This document shows positions 1 through 9,852 of a DNA stretch of 64,000 bases, piece after piece (the stretch's first letter is position 1; each line of letters opens with the position of its first letter). This DNA is from Mycobacterium sp. D16Q14 (GTDB lineage Bacteria; Actinomycetota; Actinomycetes; Mycobacteriales; Mycobacteriaceae). The stretch lies in the NCBI GenBank assembly GCA_002013415.1, contig MAEX01000004.1, positions 269,955-333,954 of the forward strand, in the 5' to 3' direction. The notes below the pieces were generated by a model. That model was given only the letters and a program-made list of their open reading frames with translations, ran no database searches and was not told the origin of the DNA. Both the position numbers and the translations under genes were made by a program.

Positions 1-383
1 TCAAGGATGCCTATTCGTATCCCAAACCGGCACAGCCTCAGGGTGTCCCGCTGTACATCGGCGGGCACAGCAGGGCCGCGGCGCGGAGAGCGGGGCGACT
101 GGGCAACGGCTTTCAACCGCTGGGTCTGGTCGGTGAGGACCTGTCGGCCGCGGTGGGCGTCATGCGCGCGGCGGCAGCTGACAGGGGTCGAGATCCCGCG
201 GAGATCGATCTCGTGCTCGGCCACGGTCTGCATCGCGTGGATCAGGCAGCGCTGGACCAGGCTCAACAGACCGGGGCGGGGTGCATGCTGCTCTCGGCCT
301 CGCGGCGCGCCACCACCCTGGAGGCGGTGCTCGACGAGATGGCCGAGTGCGCTAGTCGACTCGAACTGGCCGGTCCTCGCTGA
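1..383 (+). CDS. LLM-class (luciferase-like) F420-dependent oxidoreductase, C-terminal fragment
   Basis: An open frame enters from the left edge (first full codon at base 3) and ends with TGA at 381-383, so only about 126 C-terminal residues are present. The segment VPLYIGGHSRAAARRAGRLG followed by NGFQP is the late beta-strand/helix segment typical of F420-dependent luciferase-like monooxygenases (TIGR03619-like). The cofactor-binding N-terminal half lies outside the window, so cofactor and substrate cannot be judged. The 3' end overlaps the converging SnoaL-like gene by 32 bp. Family assignment is good; the specific reaction is unknown. Confidence 0.75.
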   Translation, partial: KDAYSYPKPAQPQGVPLYIGGHSRAAARRAGRLGNGFQPLGLVGEDLSAAVGVMRAAAADRGRDPAEIDLVLGHGLHRVDQAALDQAQQTGAGCMLLSASRRATTLEAVLDEMAECASRLELAGPR

Positions 384-792
384 ACACCACGACCGGCTCA
401 CGGCGGGTGAAGACCCAACCGGTGGGTCCGCGCTCGTAGGTATCGAGATAGCGCACGGCCAGCACGTTATCGCGATGCTCATCACCGCGGAGATAGATGT
501 GGTGCGCCATGCAGTAGACCTCGCCCGTCGCGGTATCGCCGTTGACTGTCGCCGACTGCTGGCCAAGGAGGTGGTAGGTCGCACGGAGCGGCGCAAGCGC
601 CGCGACAATCGAATCCGCAATGGCCTGGCGTCCCTGCAGGGCCGCCGAATCACCCCGGCGGAGCAGGACGGGAGGGCGCACCAGCTCGGCGTCGGGCGAG
701 AACAATCCGACGAGTGTGTCGACGTCGCGGCGGTCTGCCGCACTGGCGTACCGGGCGACGAGATCTTGGATGGCGAGTCGGTCATCGGTCAC
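352..792 (-). CDS. SnoaL-like / nuclear transport factor 2 family protein
   Basis: A 146-residue protein read from a GTG at 792; an alternative start at 825 adds 11 residues. The opening TDDRLAIQDLVARYASAADR, followed by a DVDTLVGLFSPDAEL segment, is the N-terminal helix pair of the SnoaL_4/NTF2-like alpha+beta barrel. Later strands (ATGEVYCMAHHIYL, NVLAVRYLDTYER, GWVFTRREPVVVF) fit the curved sheet. Members are cyclases, dehydratases or small-ligand binders, and this protein cannot be placed further. It is divergent from the SDR gene that follows, with a 12-bp palindrome between them, so the two may share a regulator and a catabolic pathway (inference). Confidence 0.75.
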   Translation of the reverse strand: MTDDRLAIQDLVARYASAADRRDVDTLVGLFSPDAELVRPPVLLRRGDSAALQGRQAIADSIVAALAPLRATYHLLGQQSATVNGDTATGEVYCMAHHIYLRGDEHRDNVLAVRYLDTYERGPTGWVFTRREPVVVFSEDRPVRVD

Positions 793-827
793 GGATACAA
801 AGCCTATGGGGCCTGGACCTCCCAACC

Positions 828-839
828 AACCGATCGGTT
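828..839. promoter_or_regulatory. 12-bp palindrome, candidate operator between divergent genes
   Basis: The perfect palindrome AACCGATCGGTT lies in the 59-bp gap between the SnoaL-like gene and the SDR gene, 13 bp before the SDR ATG. Its size and symmetry suit a TetR- or FadR-type homodimer. No regulator gene is adjacent, so the cognate protein is unknown. Confidence 0.4.
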
Positions 840-851
840 ATGGTGCGGCTC

Positions 852-1631
852 ATGGATATCAATGGTGTGTCTGCAATCGTCACGGGTGGTGCCTCGGGTC
901 TCGGCGCCGCAACTGCTCGCCTACTCGCTGCACAGGGCGCCAAGGTCGTCATCGCCGACGTCCAGGACGAAAAGGGTGAGGCTCTGGCCAAGGAACTCGG
1001 TGGCGCTTTCGTGCACACCGATGTCACCAGCGAGGCCGACGGCATCGCCGCCGTCGACGCGGCCAAGGAGCTCGGCCCGGTGCGCGTGCTCATCAACTGC
1101 GCGGGCGTCGGCTGGCCCGGTCGCACCATTGGCAAGGACGGCCAGTACGCCTCGGCGCACTCGCTGGACATCTTCTCCAAGGTCATCGGCATCAACCTCA
1201 TCGGCTCGTTCAACCTGATCCGCCTCGCGGCCACCGCGATCAGCCAGGAAGAGCCTGTCGATGAGTTCGGTGAACGCGGTGCCATCGTCAACACCGCATC
1301 TGTCGCGGCCTTCGACGGCCAGATCGGGCAGGCCGCCTACTCGGCTTCCAAAGGCGGCATCGTCGGTATGACTCTTCCGATCGCGCGTGATCTGTCGGTC
1401 GTCGGCATCCGTGTGAACACCATCGCACCCGGCCTCATCGACACCCCGATCTACGGTGAGGGCGAGTCCGCGCAACAGTTCAAGGACCGCCTGGCGCCGA
1501 ACGTGCTGTACCCGCAGCGCCTGGGTAACCCCGAAGAATTCGCGTCGCTGGCTCTCGAGCTTGTCACCAACAGCTACATGAACGCCGAGACGATTCGCAT
1601 CGACGGCGGGGCAAGGCTTCAGCCGAAGTAG
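852..1631 (+). CDS. SDR-family 3-hydroxyacyl-CoA/17-beta-hydroxysteroid dehydrogenase-like
   Basis: A 259-residue classical short-chain dehydrogenase. The ATG at 852 was chosen because MDINGVSAIVTGGASGLG places the TGGxxGxG NAD(P)-binding motif at the usual depth; the longer open frame has an implausible Arg-rich leader. IADV ends beta-2, as in NAD-preferring members. NCAG, the NTAS serine and YSASKGG (YxxxK) give the Asn-Ser-Tyr-Lys catalytic set. The sequence is close in layout to human HSD17B10-type 3-hydroxyacyl-CoA dehydrogenases, so a fatty-acyl or sterol side-chain beta-oxidation role is likely. It is divergent from the SnoaL-like gene and just upstream of the egt operon. Confidence 0.85.
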   Translation: MDINGVSAIVTGGASGLGAATARLLAAQGAKVVIADVQDEKGEALAKELGGAFVHTDVTSEADGIAAVDAAKELGPVRVLINCAGVGWPGRTIGKDGQYASAHSLDIFSKVIGINLIGSFNLIRLAATAISQEEPVDEFGERGAIVNTASVAAFDGQIGQAAYSASKGGIVGMTLPIARDLSVVGIRVNTIAPGLIDTPIYGEGESAQQFKDRLAPNVLYPQRLGNPEEFASLALELVTNSYMNAETIRIDGGARLQPK

Positions 1632-1676
1632 CCCCGAAAAGATTCACTTGTCGGTGGCCTATGGAACATTGGAGAG

Positions 1677-2927
1677 ATGGCCACCACGGCGTCGGCGGCT
1701 CTCACTGGGCGACCGCTGTCCGGACATGACGAGGCTGCCGAGCACATCGCTCGGCAGGCCTTCGTCGACGCGCACGTTGGCACGGTCGGGCTCGAACTGG
1801 AGTCTCATACCGTCGAGCTGGCTGCCCCGCACCGCAGGGTCAGCTGGATTCGGCTGCATGAGATCGCGGATTCGGTTCCCGATCTGCCCGGGTCCAGCAC
1901 CATCACGTTTGAACCGGGAGGGGCGGTCGAACTCTCCGGTCCCCCGCATGCCGATGTATTGTCCGCAATCTCGTCAATGCGGGCCGATCACGCGATCTTG
2001 ACCTCGGCATATCGTGGTGCCGGGGTGGCGGTCGCCAGCCTGGGCACCGATCCGTTACGCACCCCTGAGCGTGTGAATCCCGCAGCGCGATACGCCGCGA
2101 TGGTCGGCCATTTCGGTGCCGCGGGTTTCGGCGAGACCGCGCTGCAGATGATGACCTGCACCGCGTCTTTGCAGGTCAATCTGCAATCCGGGACACCACG
2201 ACAGTGGCGGGACAGGTTCGCGCTGGCACAACAGATCGGCCCGACGATGGTGGCTCTCTCGGCATCCTCGCCCATGCTCGCGGGTCGCCGGACAGGGCAG
2301 CGAAACACCCGGCAGTGGATTTGGGACAACCTGGATCCACGGCGCTGTGCCCCGGTCGAGATCGGCTCCGACCCGACCGAATCCTGGGTCAGATATGCGC
2401 TGCGAGCACCCGTCATGCTGGTGCGAAACGAGGACGGCGCGGAAGCTGTTGTCACCCATGTGCCGTTCCAATCCTGGGTCGACGGGACTACGCGGCTCGC
2501 AGGGCGCGTTCCCACCACCGAAGACCTCGACTATCACCTGACCACGCTCTTTCCGCCGGTGCGACCGCGGCGCTGGCTGGAGCTGCGATATCTGGATGCG
2601 GCACCAGATTGGTGGTGGCCCGCGCTGGCCTTCACCGTGGTCGCTGCGCTCGATCATCCGCAGGTCGCGGACGTTGCCGCGGAGGCGGTTGAACCGGTTG
2701 GTGACGCCTGGGAGGTGGCGGCGCGGGACGGCCTGGCGGATTCGGCCCTGCATGCGGCCGGGCGTCGGTTGGTGTCGGCCGCGTGCGCGGTGGCGCCGCC
2801 CGAATTGGCCGCGGATATGGCCTTCCTTGTGGAACGTGTCGAGCAAGGGCGTTGCCCTGCAGATGATTTCATCGATAACGTCACCGAATACGGGGTGGAA
2901 CAGGCCTTCTCTGGAGCGGCCCGATGA
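1677..2927 (+). CDS. egtA: Ergothioneine biosynthesis glutamate-cysteine ligase EgtA
   Basis: A 416-residue GCS-family ligase that condenses glutamate and cysteine with ATP to gamma-glutamylcysteine, the sulfur donor used by EgtB. The N-terminal [12 protein letters not shown] carries the conserved acidic residues of the nucleotide/metal site. [21 protein letters not shown] and [15 protein letters not shown] are the central GCS signatures. The start is the ATG at 1677, 45 bp after the SDR stop. The stop overlaps egtB by ATGA, indicating translational coupling. Position as first gene of egtABCDE makes the assignment firm. Confidence 0.95.
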   Translation: MATTASAALTGRPLSGHDEAAEHIARQAFVDAHVGTVGLELESHTVELAAPHRRVSWIRLHEIADSVPDLPGSSTITFEPGGAVELSGPPHADVLSAISSMRADHAILTSAYRGAGVAVASLGTDPLRTPERVNPAARYAAMVGHFGAAGFGETALQMMTCTASLQVNLQSGTPRQWRDRFALAQQIGPTMVALSASSPMLAGRRTGQRNTRQWIWDNLDPRRCAPVEIGSDPTESWVRYALRAPVMLVRNEDGAEAVVTHVPFQSWVDGTTRLAGRVPTTEDLDYHLTTLFPPVRPRRWLELRYLDAAPDWWWPALAFTVVAALDHPQVADVAAEAVEPVGDAWEVAARDGLADSALHAAGRRLVSAACAVAPPELAADMAFLVERVEQGRCPADDFIDNVTEYGVEQAFSGAAR

Positions 2928-4219
2928 TCCGGGAGGATTTAGCGCGGGATCTTGAAGCGGCACGTGCGCGCACGTTGACGATCACCGACCACGACGATGC
3001 CGAGTTGCATCGTCAGTACGACCCGTTGATGAGTCCGTTGGTGTGGGACCTCGCGCATATCGGCCAGCAGGAAGAGCTATGGCTGCTGCGCGGTGGAGAT
3101 CCGCGCACGCCAGGGATCCTGCCCGGTGATATCGAGTCCCTCTACGACGCCTTCCGACACACCCGGGCCAGCAGGGTGCAGCTCCCGCTGCTCTCGCCGG
3201 CCCAGGCGCGGGCCTTCTGTCACGAGGTGCGGGGCCGGGTTTTGGACCGACTCGAGACGTTGCCCTCCGATGGTTCCGCGCGGTCGGACGAATTCATCTA
3301 CTCCATGGTGCTCAGCCATGAGCATCAACATGACGAAACCATGTTGCAGGCCTTGTCGATTCGCCGCGGTGCCGCACTGCTGGAGCGTGTCGACCCGTTG
3401 CCGCCGGGACGCTCTGGTGTGGCGGGAACCTCGGTGCTGGTGCCGGAGGGCCCGTTTGTGCTGGGCGTCGATGCGAGCGACGAGCCGTTCTCGCTCGATA
3501 ACGAGCGGCCCGCGCATGTGGTGGATCTCAAGAGCTTCCGGATCGGCAGGGTTCCGGTGACCAACGCCGAGTGGTCGGCATTTATCGCCGACGATGGATA
3601 CCGGCGCCAGGAATTCTGGGCCGAGGCCGGGTGGACACACCGATGCGCGGAAGATCTGACGGCGCCTAAGTTTTGGAACCGGGGCGGAACACTCACACGG
3701 TTCGGTCGTGAGCTGGAGATCGTGCCCGACGAGCCCGTGCAGCACGTCAGCTTTCACGAGGCGCAGGCCTACGCTGCCTGGGCGGGAGCGCGATTGCCCA
3801 CCGAGGCCGAATGGGAAAAGGCCTGTGTCTGGGATTCGGAAGCCTCTGCGCGACGGCGGTTTCCGTGGGGTGAGGATGCACCCGACCGTGACCGAGCCAA
3901 TCTCGGCGGAGGCGCGCTGGGCCCCGCGCCGGTCGGGGCCTACCCGGCGTCGGCATCGGCGTATGGCGCTGAGCAGATGCTCGGTGATGTGTGGGAGTGG
4001 ACGACATCCCCGCTGCGGCCGTGGCCCGGTTTTACGCCGATGATCTACCAGCAATACAGCGAGCCGTTCTTCGAAGGTTCGGGGGCCGGTGACTATCGCG
4101 TGCTACGCGGAGGTTCGTGGGCGGTGGCACCCTCGATCATGCGGCCCAGCTTCCGGAACTGGGATCATCCGATCCGTCGGCAAATCTTCAGCGGCCTTCG
4201 TCTGGCCTGGGACGTCTAG
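2924..4219 (+). CDS. egtB: Ergothioneine sulfoxide synthase EgtB
   Basis: A 431-residue non-heme iron enzyme that couples O2, hercynine and gamma-glutamylcysteine to form the sulfoxide conjugate. An N-terminal DinB-like helical domain holds the iron histidines: H45 in [10 protein letters not shown], and H132 and H136 in [10 protein letters not shown]. The C-terminal half (about 155-431) is a formylglycine-generating-enzyme/sulfatase-modifying fold with [31 protein letters not shown] and the closing [10 protein letters not shown]...GLRLAWD. It starts inside the egtA stop codon, and egtC begins one base after its own stop. Confidence 0.96.
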   Translation: MIREDLARDLEAARARTLTITDHDDAELHRQYDPLMSPLVWDLAHIGQQEELWLLRGGDPRTPGILPGDIESLYDAFRHTRASRVQLPLLSPAQARAFCHEVRGRVLDRLETLPSDGSARSDEFIYSMVLSHEHQHDETMLQALSIRRGAALLERVDPLPPGRSGVAGTSVLVPEGPFVLGVDASDEPFSLDNERPAHVVDLKSFRIGRVPVTNAEWSAFIADDGYRRQEFWAEAGWTHRCAEDLTAPKFWNRGGTLTRFGRELEIVPDEPVQHVSFHEAQAYAAWAGARLPTEAEWEKACVWDSEASARRRFPWGEDAPDRDRANLGGGALGPAPVGAYPASASAYGAEQMLGDVWEWTTSPLRPWPGFTPMIYQQYSEPFFEGSGAGDYRVLRGGSWAVAPSIMRPSFRNWDHPIRRQIFSGLRLAWDV

Positions 4220-4220
4220 C

Positions 4221-4901
4221 ATGTGTCGTCATCTGGGCTGGCTGGGGGAGCCGCGTAACCTGGCCTCGCTGATACTTGAACCACCGTATGGCCTTCTGGT
4301 GCAGTCGTATGCGCCACGGCGCCAAAAACACGGCCTGGTGAATGCCGACGGGTGGGGGGCCGGATTCTTCGCCGACGGAAAACCTTGCAGATGGCGTAGC
4401 GCGCGGCCGCTGTGGGGTGATGCTTCCTTCGTCTCGGTGGCCCCGGTGCTACGTAGCCGATGCGTGGTGGCGGCGGTCCGTTCCGCCAGTGCCGGAATGC
4501 CCATCGACGAGTCCGCGGCCGCGCCGTTCACGGATGGAACATGGCTGTTGTCGCACAACGGGATAGTCGATCGCGGTGCGGTGGGCGAGGTCTCCGGGGC
4601 TGAATCGGTGGTGGACAGCGCGGTGCTGGCGGCGCGCATATTCGCGTCGGGACTGGAGAACCTGGGGGAGGTGGTCCGCCAGGTTGGGGCTGCTGATCCG
4701 GGTGCTCGGCTGAACATACTGGCGGCCAATGGAAATGAGTTGATCGCCACGACCTGGGGTGACACCCTGTCGATCTTGGAGGCCGCCGACGGTGTGGTGG
4801 TGGCCAGTGAACCGTACGACGACGACCCGTCCTGGGTCGACATCCCGGACCGGCAAGTGGTGCGGGTACGCGATGGGAAGGTAGAGATAAGAGGATTATG
4901 A
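4221..4901 (+). CDS. egtC: Gamma-glutamyl-hercynylcysteine sulfoxide hydrolase EgtC
   Basis: A 226-residue class II (Ntn-type) amidohydrolase that removes glutamate from the EgtB product. The start at 4221 is fixed by MCRHLGWLG: Cys2 becomes the N-terminal nucleophile after Met removal. The longer upstream frame is ruled out because it would bury that cysteine. Other family marks are [18 protein letters not shown] and LSHNGIVDR (the glutamine-amidotransferase-like Asn/Gly pocket). ATGA overlap with egtD at 4898 shows coupling. Confidence 0.95.
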   Translation: MCRHLGWLGEPRNLASLILEPPYGLLVQSYAPRRQKHGLVNADGWGAGFFADGKPCRWRSARPLWGDASFVSVAPVLRSRCVVAAVRSASAGMPIDESAAAPFTDGTWLLSHNGIVDRGAVGEVSGAESVVDSAVLAARIFASGLENLGEVVRQVGAADPGARLNILAANGNELIATTWGDTLSILEAADGVVVASEPYDDDPSWVDIPDRQVVRVRDGKVEIRGL

Positions 4902-5866
4902 CGCCGTCGTCCCCGATGACCCTGGAGAATCACTTAGCCTCTGGTGCGGCAGCAGAGGCGCTACGACGTGATGTCCGGCAGGGCCTGACCGCAGACGCGA
5001 AATCGCTTCCCCCTAAATGGTTTTACGACGAGGTCGGTAGCGACCTGTTCGACGAGATCACCAGGCTGCCGGAGTACTACCCGACGCGGACCGAGGCTGG
5101 GTTGTTGCGGGCCCATGCGGCCGATATCGCGGCGGCCTCCGGCGCCGACACTCTGGTGGAGTTGGGCAGCGGCACCTCCGAGAAGACGCGGATGCTGCTC
5201 GATGCGTTGGCTCCCGGCACCTTCATCCCTTTCGATGTGGATTCCGGGGTGCTGCGCGCGGCGGGGGATGCGCTCGTCGATGAGTATCCGGGGATGCGGG
5301 TCCGCGCGGTCTGTGGAGACTTCGAGAAGGACCTCGGGCGGATTCCCCAGGAGGGCCGCCGTCTGGTGGCATTCCTGGGCTCCACGATCGGGAATCTGAC
5401 CACCGAACCGCGGGCGCGATTCCTGGCCGATGTCGCAGGTGTACTCGATTCCGGTGAAATGCTGCTGTTGGGAACCGATCTGGTCAAGGATACTGGGCGT
5501 CTGGTGCGGGCCTACGATGACAGCGCCGGAGTGACAGCCGCCTTCAACCGCAATGTGCTGGCGGTGATCAATCGTGAACTCGACGCGGATTTCTCTCTCG
5601 AGGCTTTCGAACACGTCGCGTTGTGGAACGACGACGAGGAGCGCATGGAGATGTGGTTGCGGTCCGTGTGCGTTCAGCGGGTGAGGATCCAAGCCCTGGA
5701 TCTCGCCGTCGAATTCGGGGCTGGCGAGATGATGCTGACGGAGGTGTCCTGCAAATTCCGGCAGGAGGGCGTCGCGCGCGAGTTGGCGGCTGCGGGTCTG
5801 GATCAGACGCACTGGTGGACTGACGATTCCCATGATTTCGGACTATCACTGGCAGTGAAGCGGTGA
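4898..5866 (+). CDS. egtD: L-histidine N-alpha-methyltransferase EgtD
   Basis: A 322-residue SAM-dependent enzyme that trimethylates histidine to hercynine, the first step of the histidine branch. [20 protein letters not shown] is the SAM motif [29 protein letters not shown] is the highly conserved N-terminal block of the DUF2260/EgtD family. FLGSTIGNL and LGTDLVKD follow as later Rossmann elements. The ATG overlaps the egtC stop, and the stop overlaps the egtE GTG. Length matches characterised EgtD proteins (about 320 residues). Confidence 0.96.
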   Translation: MTPSSPMTLENHLASGAAAEALRRDVRQGLTADAKSLPPKWFYDEVGSDLFDEITRLPEYYPTRTEAGLLRAHAADIAAASGADTLVELGSGTSEKTRMLLDALAPGTFIPFDVDSGVLRAAGDALVDEYPGMRVRAVCGDFEKDLGRIPQEGRRLVAFLGSTIGNLTTEPRARFLADVAGVLDSGEMLLLGTDLVKDTGRLVRAYDDSAGVTAAFNRNVLAVINRELDADFSLEAFEHVALWNDDEERMEMWLRSVCVQRVRIQALDLAVEFGAGEMMLTEVSCKFRQEGVARELAAAGLDQTHWWTDDSHDFGLSLAVKR

Positions 5867-6933
5867 GCCTGGGCGAGCAGTGGAGGCAGGGCAGGCCGCC
5901 GGTTCTCGGCGTGCACGTGGACTCGGCGGCTTGCTCGCGGCAGAGCATCGAGACCATTCGTGCGGTGGCTCAGCATGCCGAACATGAGGCGCAGATCGGC
6001 GGCTACGTGGCGCAGGAGGCTGCGACACCGGTGCTCGACGCCGGGCGTGCCGCGGTGCGGAAGTTGACGGGCATGCCCGAGGCACAGGTGCACTTCACCA
6101 CGGGCGCGGCTGATGCATTGCGCACGCTTCTGCAGTCGTGGCCGGTCGATGCCGGACGGGTTGTTGCCTGTCTGCCAGGAGAATTCGGTCCGAATCTGAT
6201 GATCATGAACCACTTCGGATTTACTCCGGTGTGGCTGCCGGTTGACGGGGATGGCCGGGCCGATCTTGACGGGATCGAGGCGTTTCTGCGCCGCGAGAAG
6301 GTGGACTTGGTGCATGTCACGGCCATCGGCAGCCACCGCGGTACGGTGCAGCCGGCCGTCGACGTGGTGACGTTGGCGCGTGCGGCCGGAGTGCCTGTCG
6401 TGGTCGATGCCGCCCAGGCGTTGGGACATATCGACTGCACCTATGGCGCGGACGCCATGTACGCACCGTCACGCAAGTGGTTGGCCGGGCCGCGCGGGGT
6501 GGGTGTGCTTGCCGTCAATCCAGCTCTTGCACATCTGATTCCGCAGTGGGGAGGCCATGTGGAGGCGCATGTCGCGGGCTGGGTGGGTCTGTCGGTCGCG
6601 GTGGGTCAGCATCTGGCGGCGGGTTCTACGGAGGTTCAGGCCGCCTTGGCCGAACGCGGACGCTCGGCACGAAAGATCCTGGGGGATCTTACGGATTGGC
6701 GGGTTGTGGAATCAGTGGACGAGCCCAGTGCCATCACCACACTGGAGCCCGTCGGGGACATCGACGTCGTGGCCGTGCGGGCGCGCCTCATCGCGGAACA
6801 CTCGATCGTGACGACCGCTGCCGAGACCGTGCGCGCGCCGTTCGAGATGACCAAGCCCGTGCTGCGGATCAGCGCGCATATCGACGGCACCGACGAGGAG
6901 CTGGGGCAGTTGGCCGAAGCCCTACGGACGTAA
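5863..6933 (+). CDS. egtE: PLP-dependent hercynylcysteine sulfoxide lyase EgtE
   Basis: A 356-residue fold-type I PLP enzyme that cleaves the C-S bond to give ergothioneine. The GTG start at 5863 overlaps the egtD stop (GTGA). [12 protein letters not shown] binds the PLP phosphate. [36 protein letters not shown] contains the cofactor Asp and the Schiff-base Lys of [10 protein letters not shown]. It is the last gene of the five-gene egt operon; about 140 bp without a coding frame follow. Confidence 0.93.
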   Translation: MSLGEQWRQGRPPVLGVHVDSAACSRQSIETIRAVAQHAEHEAQIGGYVAQEAATPVLDAGRAAVRKLTGMPEAQVHFTTGAADALRTLLQSWPVDAGRVVACLPGEFGPNLMIMNHFGFTPVWLPVDGDGRADLDGIEAFLRREKVDLVHVTAIGSHRGTVQPAVDVVTLARAAGVPVVVDAAQALGHIDCTYGADAMYAPSRKWLAGPRGVGVLAVNPALAHLIPQWGGHVEAHVAGWVGLSVAVGQHLAAGSTEVQAALAERGRSARKILGDLTDWRVVESVDEPSAITTLEPVGDIDVVAVRARLIAEHSIVTTAAETVRAPFEMTKPVLRISAHIDGTDEELGQLAEALRT

Positions 6934-7024
6934 CCGGTCCGAGGTTGTCATACGGCAGCTGGATGTTATGAGTTGAGCACAGGTATGTATTGGAGCCGAC
7001 TCTCGCAACTAGACGTAACGGGCG

Positions 7025-7030
7025 TATACT
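7025..7030 (+). promoter_or_regulatory. Candidate sigma-A -10 element
   Basis: TATACT lies 44 bp upstream of the GTG start of the secreted protein gene, inside the only sizeable gap between egtE and that gene. It matches the mycobacterial -10 consensus TAnnnT. No convincing -35 element is visible. Confidence 0.4.
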
Positions 7031-7073
7031 TGAAAATTGAGTGTTACAGCAACATGTAAATCTGGGGGTTGAT

Positions 7074-7616
7074 GTGCTAAAAGAGCTTGTGGCCGCAGCT
7101 GGTGTAATTGCTGCTGGGGGATTGCTGGGGATGTCGGTCGTGGCCAATGCCGAGCCGCCCAAGAGCCCATATCCGGATACCAGTCGATACGCCAAGGTCG
7201 ACTTCGAGAGTTACCGTCTGTCGCCTGATGATGACGATTACTGGTTCAGCACACCTGCCGGATTGAACTGTGGGATCTGGGCAGACGGCAGTTTTGGGTG
7301 CACCGGCGCGATACCGGGTGCTCCGGCAGGAGCCAATCAGATTGGCTGGTTCCAGGGGGACTGGCAGCCACACTTCGATGAAACGCAGCAGCCGAGATTC
7401 GTCAACCCCCAGGGGCGCGCGCAACGTGTCATTCCGCGCAATAGCTACATCGTGGTGAGCCAGTCGAGTGCTGCGACGACGTGTGCGGTTACCGATTCCG
7501 ACGGTGTCTACTGCTTCAAAACAGGCTTTGGGAAGGGTGGCGGTAGCGCCTACGGAGGCGCTCGATTCATCGTTAGCCCGTCGGTCACTCATATCGGCGA
7601 GGCACCCACCAGCTAG
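7074..7616 (+). CDS. Secreted protein, paralogue 1 of a tandem pair (function unknown)
   Basis: The start is set at GTG 7074 because GGGGG lies just upstream and the resulting N-terminus is a clean signal peptide ending in VVANA before EPPKSPYPD. The mature region is about 155 residues. It has four conserved Cys, in GLNCGIWADGSFGC and later TCAV and VYCF, suggesting two disulfides. The motif PGAPAGANQIGWFQGD is shared with the next gene. No enzyme motif is seen. It is probably an exported envelope or extracellular protein. Confidence 0.7.
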   Translation: MLKELVAAAGVIAAGGLLGMSVVANAEPPKSPYPDTSRYAKVDFESYRLSPDDDDYWFSTPAGLNCGIWADGSFGCTGAIPGAPAGANQIGWFQGDWQPHFDETQQPRFVNPQGRAQRVIPRNSYIVVSQSSAATTCAVTDSDGVYCFKTGFGKGGGSAYGGARFIVSPSVTHIGEAPTS

Positions 7617-7645
7617 GTATGGCAAAGAGATTCGAGGAGGGGTGC

Positions 7646-8176
7646 ATGAGAAAATTGGTTGCAATACTTGGAGTTTCGGCTGTTGTTGCCGGGGTGGTCA
7701 CCGCTGCCGCTGCATCCGCAGATCCGCAGGCGAATCCGTACCCGGATGTCAGTCGCTACGCGAAGCTCGACTCGGAGGGCTTTCGACTCGGATCCGATAG
7801 CGACAATCTCTGGTTCAGCTCCCCGCGCGGGCTCAACTGCGGAATATGGGCCGACGGCAGCTTCGGCTGCAACGGGCCGATTCCGGGCTCTCCGGCAGGC
7901 ACCAACCAGATCGGATGGTTTCTCGGTGACGGTCAGCCGCATTTCGATAACACCTCGACCGTCAGATTTGTGAACCCCTTTGGGCTGCATCAGCGACTGC
8001 TTCCCCGCAATAGATACATCGAGCTGGGGAAGACGGTCTGTGCCGTAAGTGACAACGACAGTGTCTATTGTGGGTGGACCCAATACCGATACGGGAGTTC
8101 GAGCGACGCTGGCCAGTTCATCATCGGCCCCGAAAGCAGCTTCCTAGGCGCACCGCCGTCGAAGGATGGCAGCTAG
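7646..8176 (+). CDS. Secreted protein, paralogue 2 of a tandem pair (function unknown)
   Basis: A 176-residue protein from ATG 7646, preceded by GAGGAGG. The signal peptide MRKLVAILGVSAVVAGVV continues to an alanine-rich cleavage region before DPQANPYPDVSRYAK. It aligns throughout with the upstream gene: YPD.SRYAK, GLNCGIWADGSFGC, IPGSPAGTNQIGW, and paired C-terminal cysteines. This is a local duplication with about 30 bp between the copies. The stop overlaps the converging GCS2-family gene by 4 bp. Function unknown. Confidence 0.75.
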   Translation: MRKLVAILGVSAVVAGVVTAAAASADPQANPYPDVSRYAKLDSEGFRLGSDSDNLWFSSPRGLNCGIWADGSFGCNGPIPGSPAGTNQIGWFLGDGQPHFDNTSTVRFVNPFGLHQRLLPRNRYIELGKTVCAVSDNDSVYCGWTQYRYGSSSDAGQFIIGPESSFLGAPPSKDGS

Positions 8177-9657
8177 ATCATTTCCCAGGTGTGCACGGGC
8201 TCGTTGGAATGCATGTGCTCGCAATACATCCGGAGCATCTCGGAGAGCGCTGCCCGGCGGTTTGATCCGCGCTCCTGCAGTGCGCCGACGGTGTGTGTCT
8301 GCCAGGCCGCGCCGTTGATTCCTGATGTCGCACGCGCCTCGATGACACCGAGATAGCGTTCGCGCACTTCGGTGGCAACACCCCACCGTTGCAACCCCTC
8401 ATGGGCCATGGGCAGCAGGTGCCGCAGTGTCAATTCATCGGCGGTGATCTCACCGACACCGGGCCAGTACATCCGTGCCTCTACACCGCGCCGCGCACCT
8501 TCGAGGAAATTGTCATGGGCCGCAGCGAAAGTCACCTTGGTCCATACCGGGCGGTCATCCTCGGACAGCGCTCGCAGCGCACCGTAGTAGAACGCGGCGT
8601 TGGCCATCACGTCGATGACCGTCGGCCCGGCCGGCAACACCCGATTCTCCACGCGCAGATGCGGGGTGCCGTTGACGACGTCGTAGATCGGCCGGTTCCA
8701 GCGATAGATGGTGCCGTTGTGCAACCGCAGTTCCTGAAGCCGTGGTGCCCTGCCGGCAGCGAGCTCGGCGACGGGGTCCTCGTCGGAGATCTCCGGCAGC
8801 AGCGACGGGAAGTAGAGGACGTTTTCTTCGAAGAGGTCGAAGAGGTCGAAGATCGAGGTGATCCAGCGCTCGCCGAACCACACCCTGGGGCGCACCCCCT
8901 GCACCTTGAGCTCCTGCGGGCGGGTGTCGGTGGACTGCGTGAAGAGCTCGATGCGCGTCTCCGCCCACAAGGACTTGCCGAAGAAGAACGGTGAGTTGGC
9001 GGCCAGCGCCAGCTGCGGACCCGCCAGCAGCTGGGCGGCATTCCAGTTGGCGGCGAAGTCATCGGGCGCCACCTGCAGATGCAGTTGCATGCTGGTGCAC
9101 GCCGATTCCAGGGCGATCGAGGGCGACCTGACGCTGAGCCGTTCCGCGCCGGCAATGTCGATCTGCATGTCCTCACCGCGGGCGGTGAACACCGCATCGT
9201 TCAATGCCCGGTACCGCGTGGACGGGCTCATCCACGCGCCGTCCAGATGTTCGGGCATCACGGTCGGCAGGATGCCGATCATCAGGATGTGCGCGCCGCG
9301 CTCGCCGGCGCGCTGCTCGGCGGCATTCAGACTGGCCCGCACATCGCCTTCGAGTTCCAGGGCGGCGGACCCCGACAGCGCGCGGGGCGGCACATTCAAC
9401 TCGATGTTGTAGGCGCCCAGTTCTGTCTGAAAGGCTGGATCGGCGATCGAGGCGAGGACTTCGGTGTTCATCATCGTCGGCTGATAGTTGCCGTCGACCA
9501 GGTTGAATTCGATCTCCATGCCGGTCAGTGGTCGTTCGAAGTCGAATCTGGACTCCGACAGCATGGTCTCGAACACGTCCAGGCAGTTCTGCACCTTGGT
9601 GCGATAGGCCCGGCGGTGCTCACCGGTGAACTGGGTGCGCGCAACCTCGTCGCCCAT
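8173..9657 (-). CDS. GCS2-family glutamate-cysteine ligase / carboxylate-amine ligase
   Basis: A 494-residue protein with GCS2-type features: TGMEIEFNLVDGNYQP near residue 45 (acidic metal/nucleotide residues), ELNVPPRAL, SMQLHLQV, and ANSPFFFGKSLWAETRIELF as the long conserved substrate block. It is clearly distinct in sequence from EgtA 3 kb away. The predicted chemistry is ATP-dependent ligation of an acidic amino acid to an amine. Whether cysteine is the partner cannot be read from sequence. It stands alone, convergent to the secreted paralogues and divergent from the next gene pair. Confidence 0.8.
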   Translation of the reverse strand: MGDEVARTQFTGEHRRAYRTKVQNCLDVFETMLSESRFDFERPLTGMEIEFNLVDGNYQPTMMNTEVLASIADPAFQTELGAYNIELNVPPRALSGSAALELEGDVRASLNAAEQRAGERGAHILMIGILPTVMPEHLDGAWMSPSTRYRALNDAVFTARGEDMQIDIAGAERLSVRSPSIALESACTSMQLHLQVAPDDFAANWNAAQLLAGPQLALAANSPFFFGKSLWAETRIELFTQSTDTRPQELKVQGVRPRVWFGERWITSIFDLFDLFEENVLYFPSLLPEISDEDPVAELAAGRAPRLQELRLHNGTIYRWNRPIYDVVNGTPHLRVENRVLPAGPTVIDVMANAAFYYGALRALSEDDRPVWTKVTFAAAHDNFLEGARRGVEARMYWPGVGEITADELTLRHLLPMAHEGLQRWGVATEVRERYLGVIEARATSGINGAAWQTHTVGALQERGSNRRAALSEMLRMYCEHMHSNEPVHTWEMI

Positions 9658-9852
9658 GGGTCGTATTGTTCCTCACCCAGGGTCTTGGACCTGGCGATTT
9701 GCCCGCACGCGGCCCGGGGCGATTCGGCGAAAAAAGGTGGAAAAACATGGAACCGAATCAGCGCTAGGCCCGTCGTATCTGATCAGAGGCACAATCTGGC
9801 GACGAACCGCGCCGTTCCGTGCGCGCAGGCCCGGTTCCTTGGGGAGGTAACT

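Noticed and set aside
7..1218. 403-codon plus-strand frame at the left edge
   Set aside because: It runs out of frame through the LLM oxidoreductase end, the SnoaL-like gene and the SDR gene, all of which show proper motifs in other frames.
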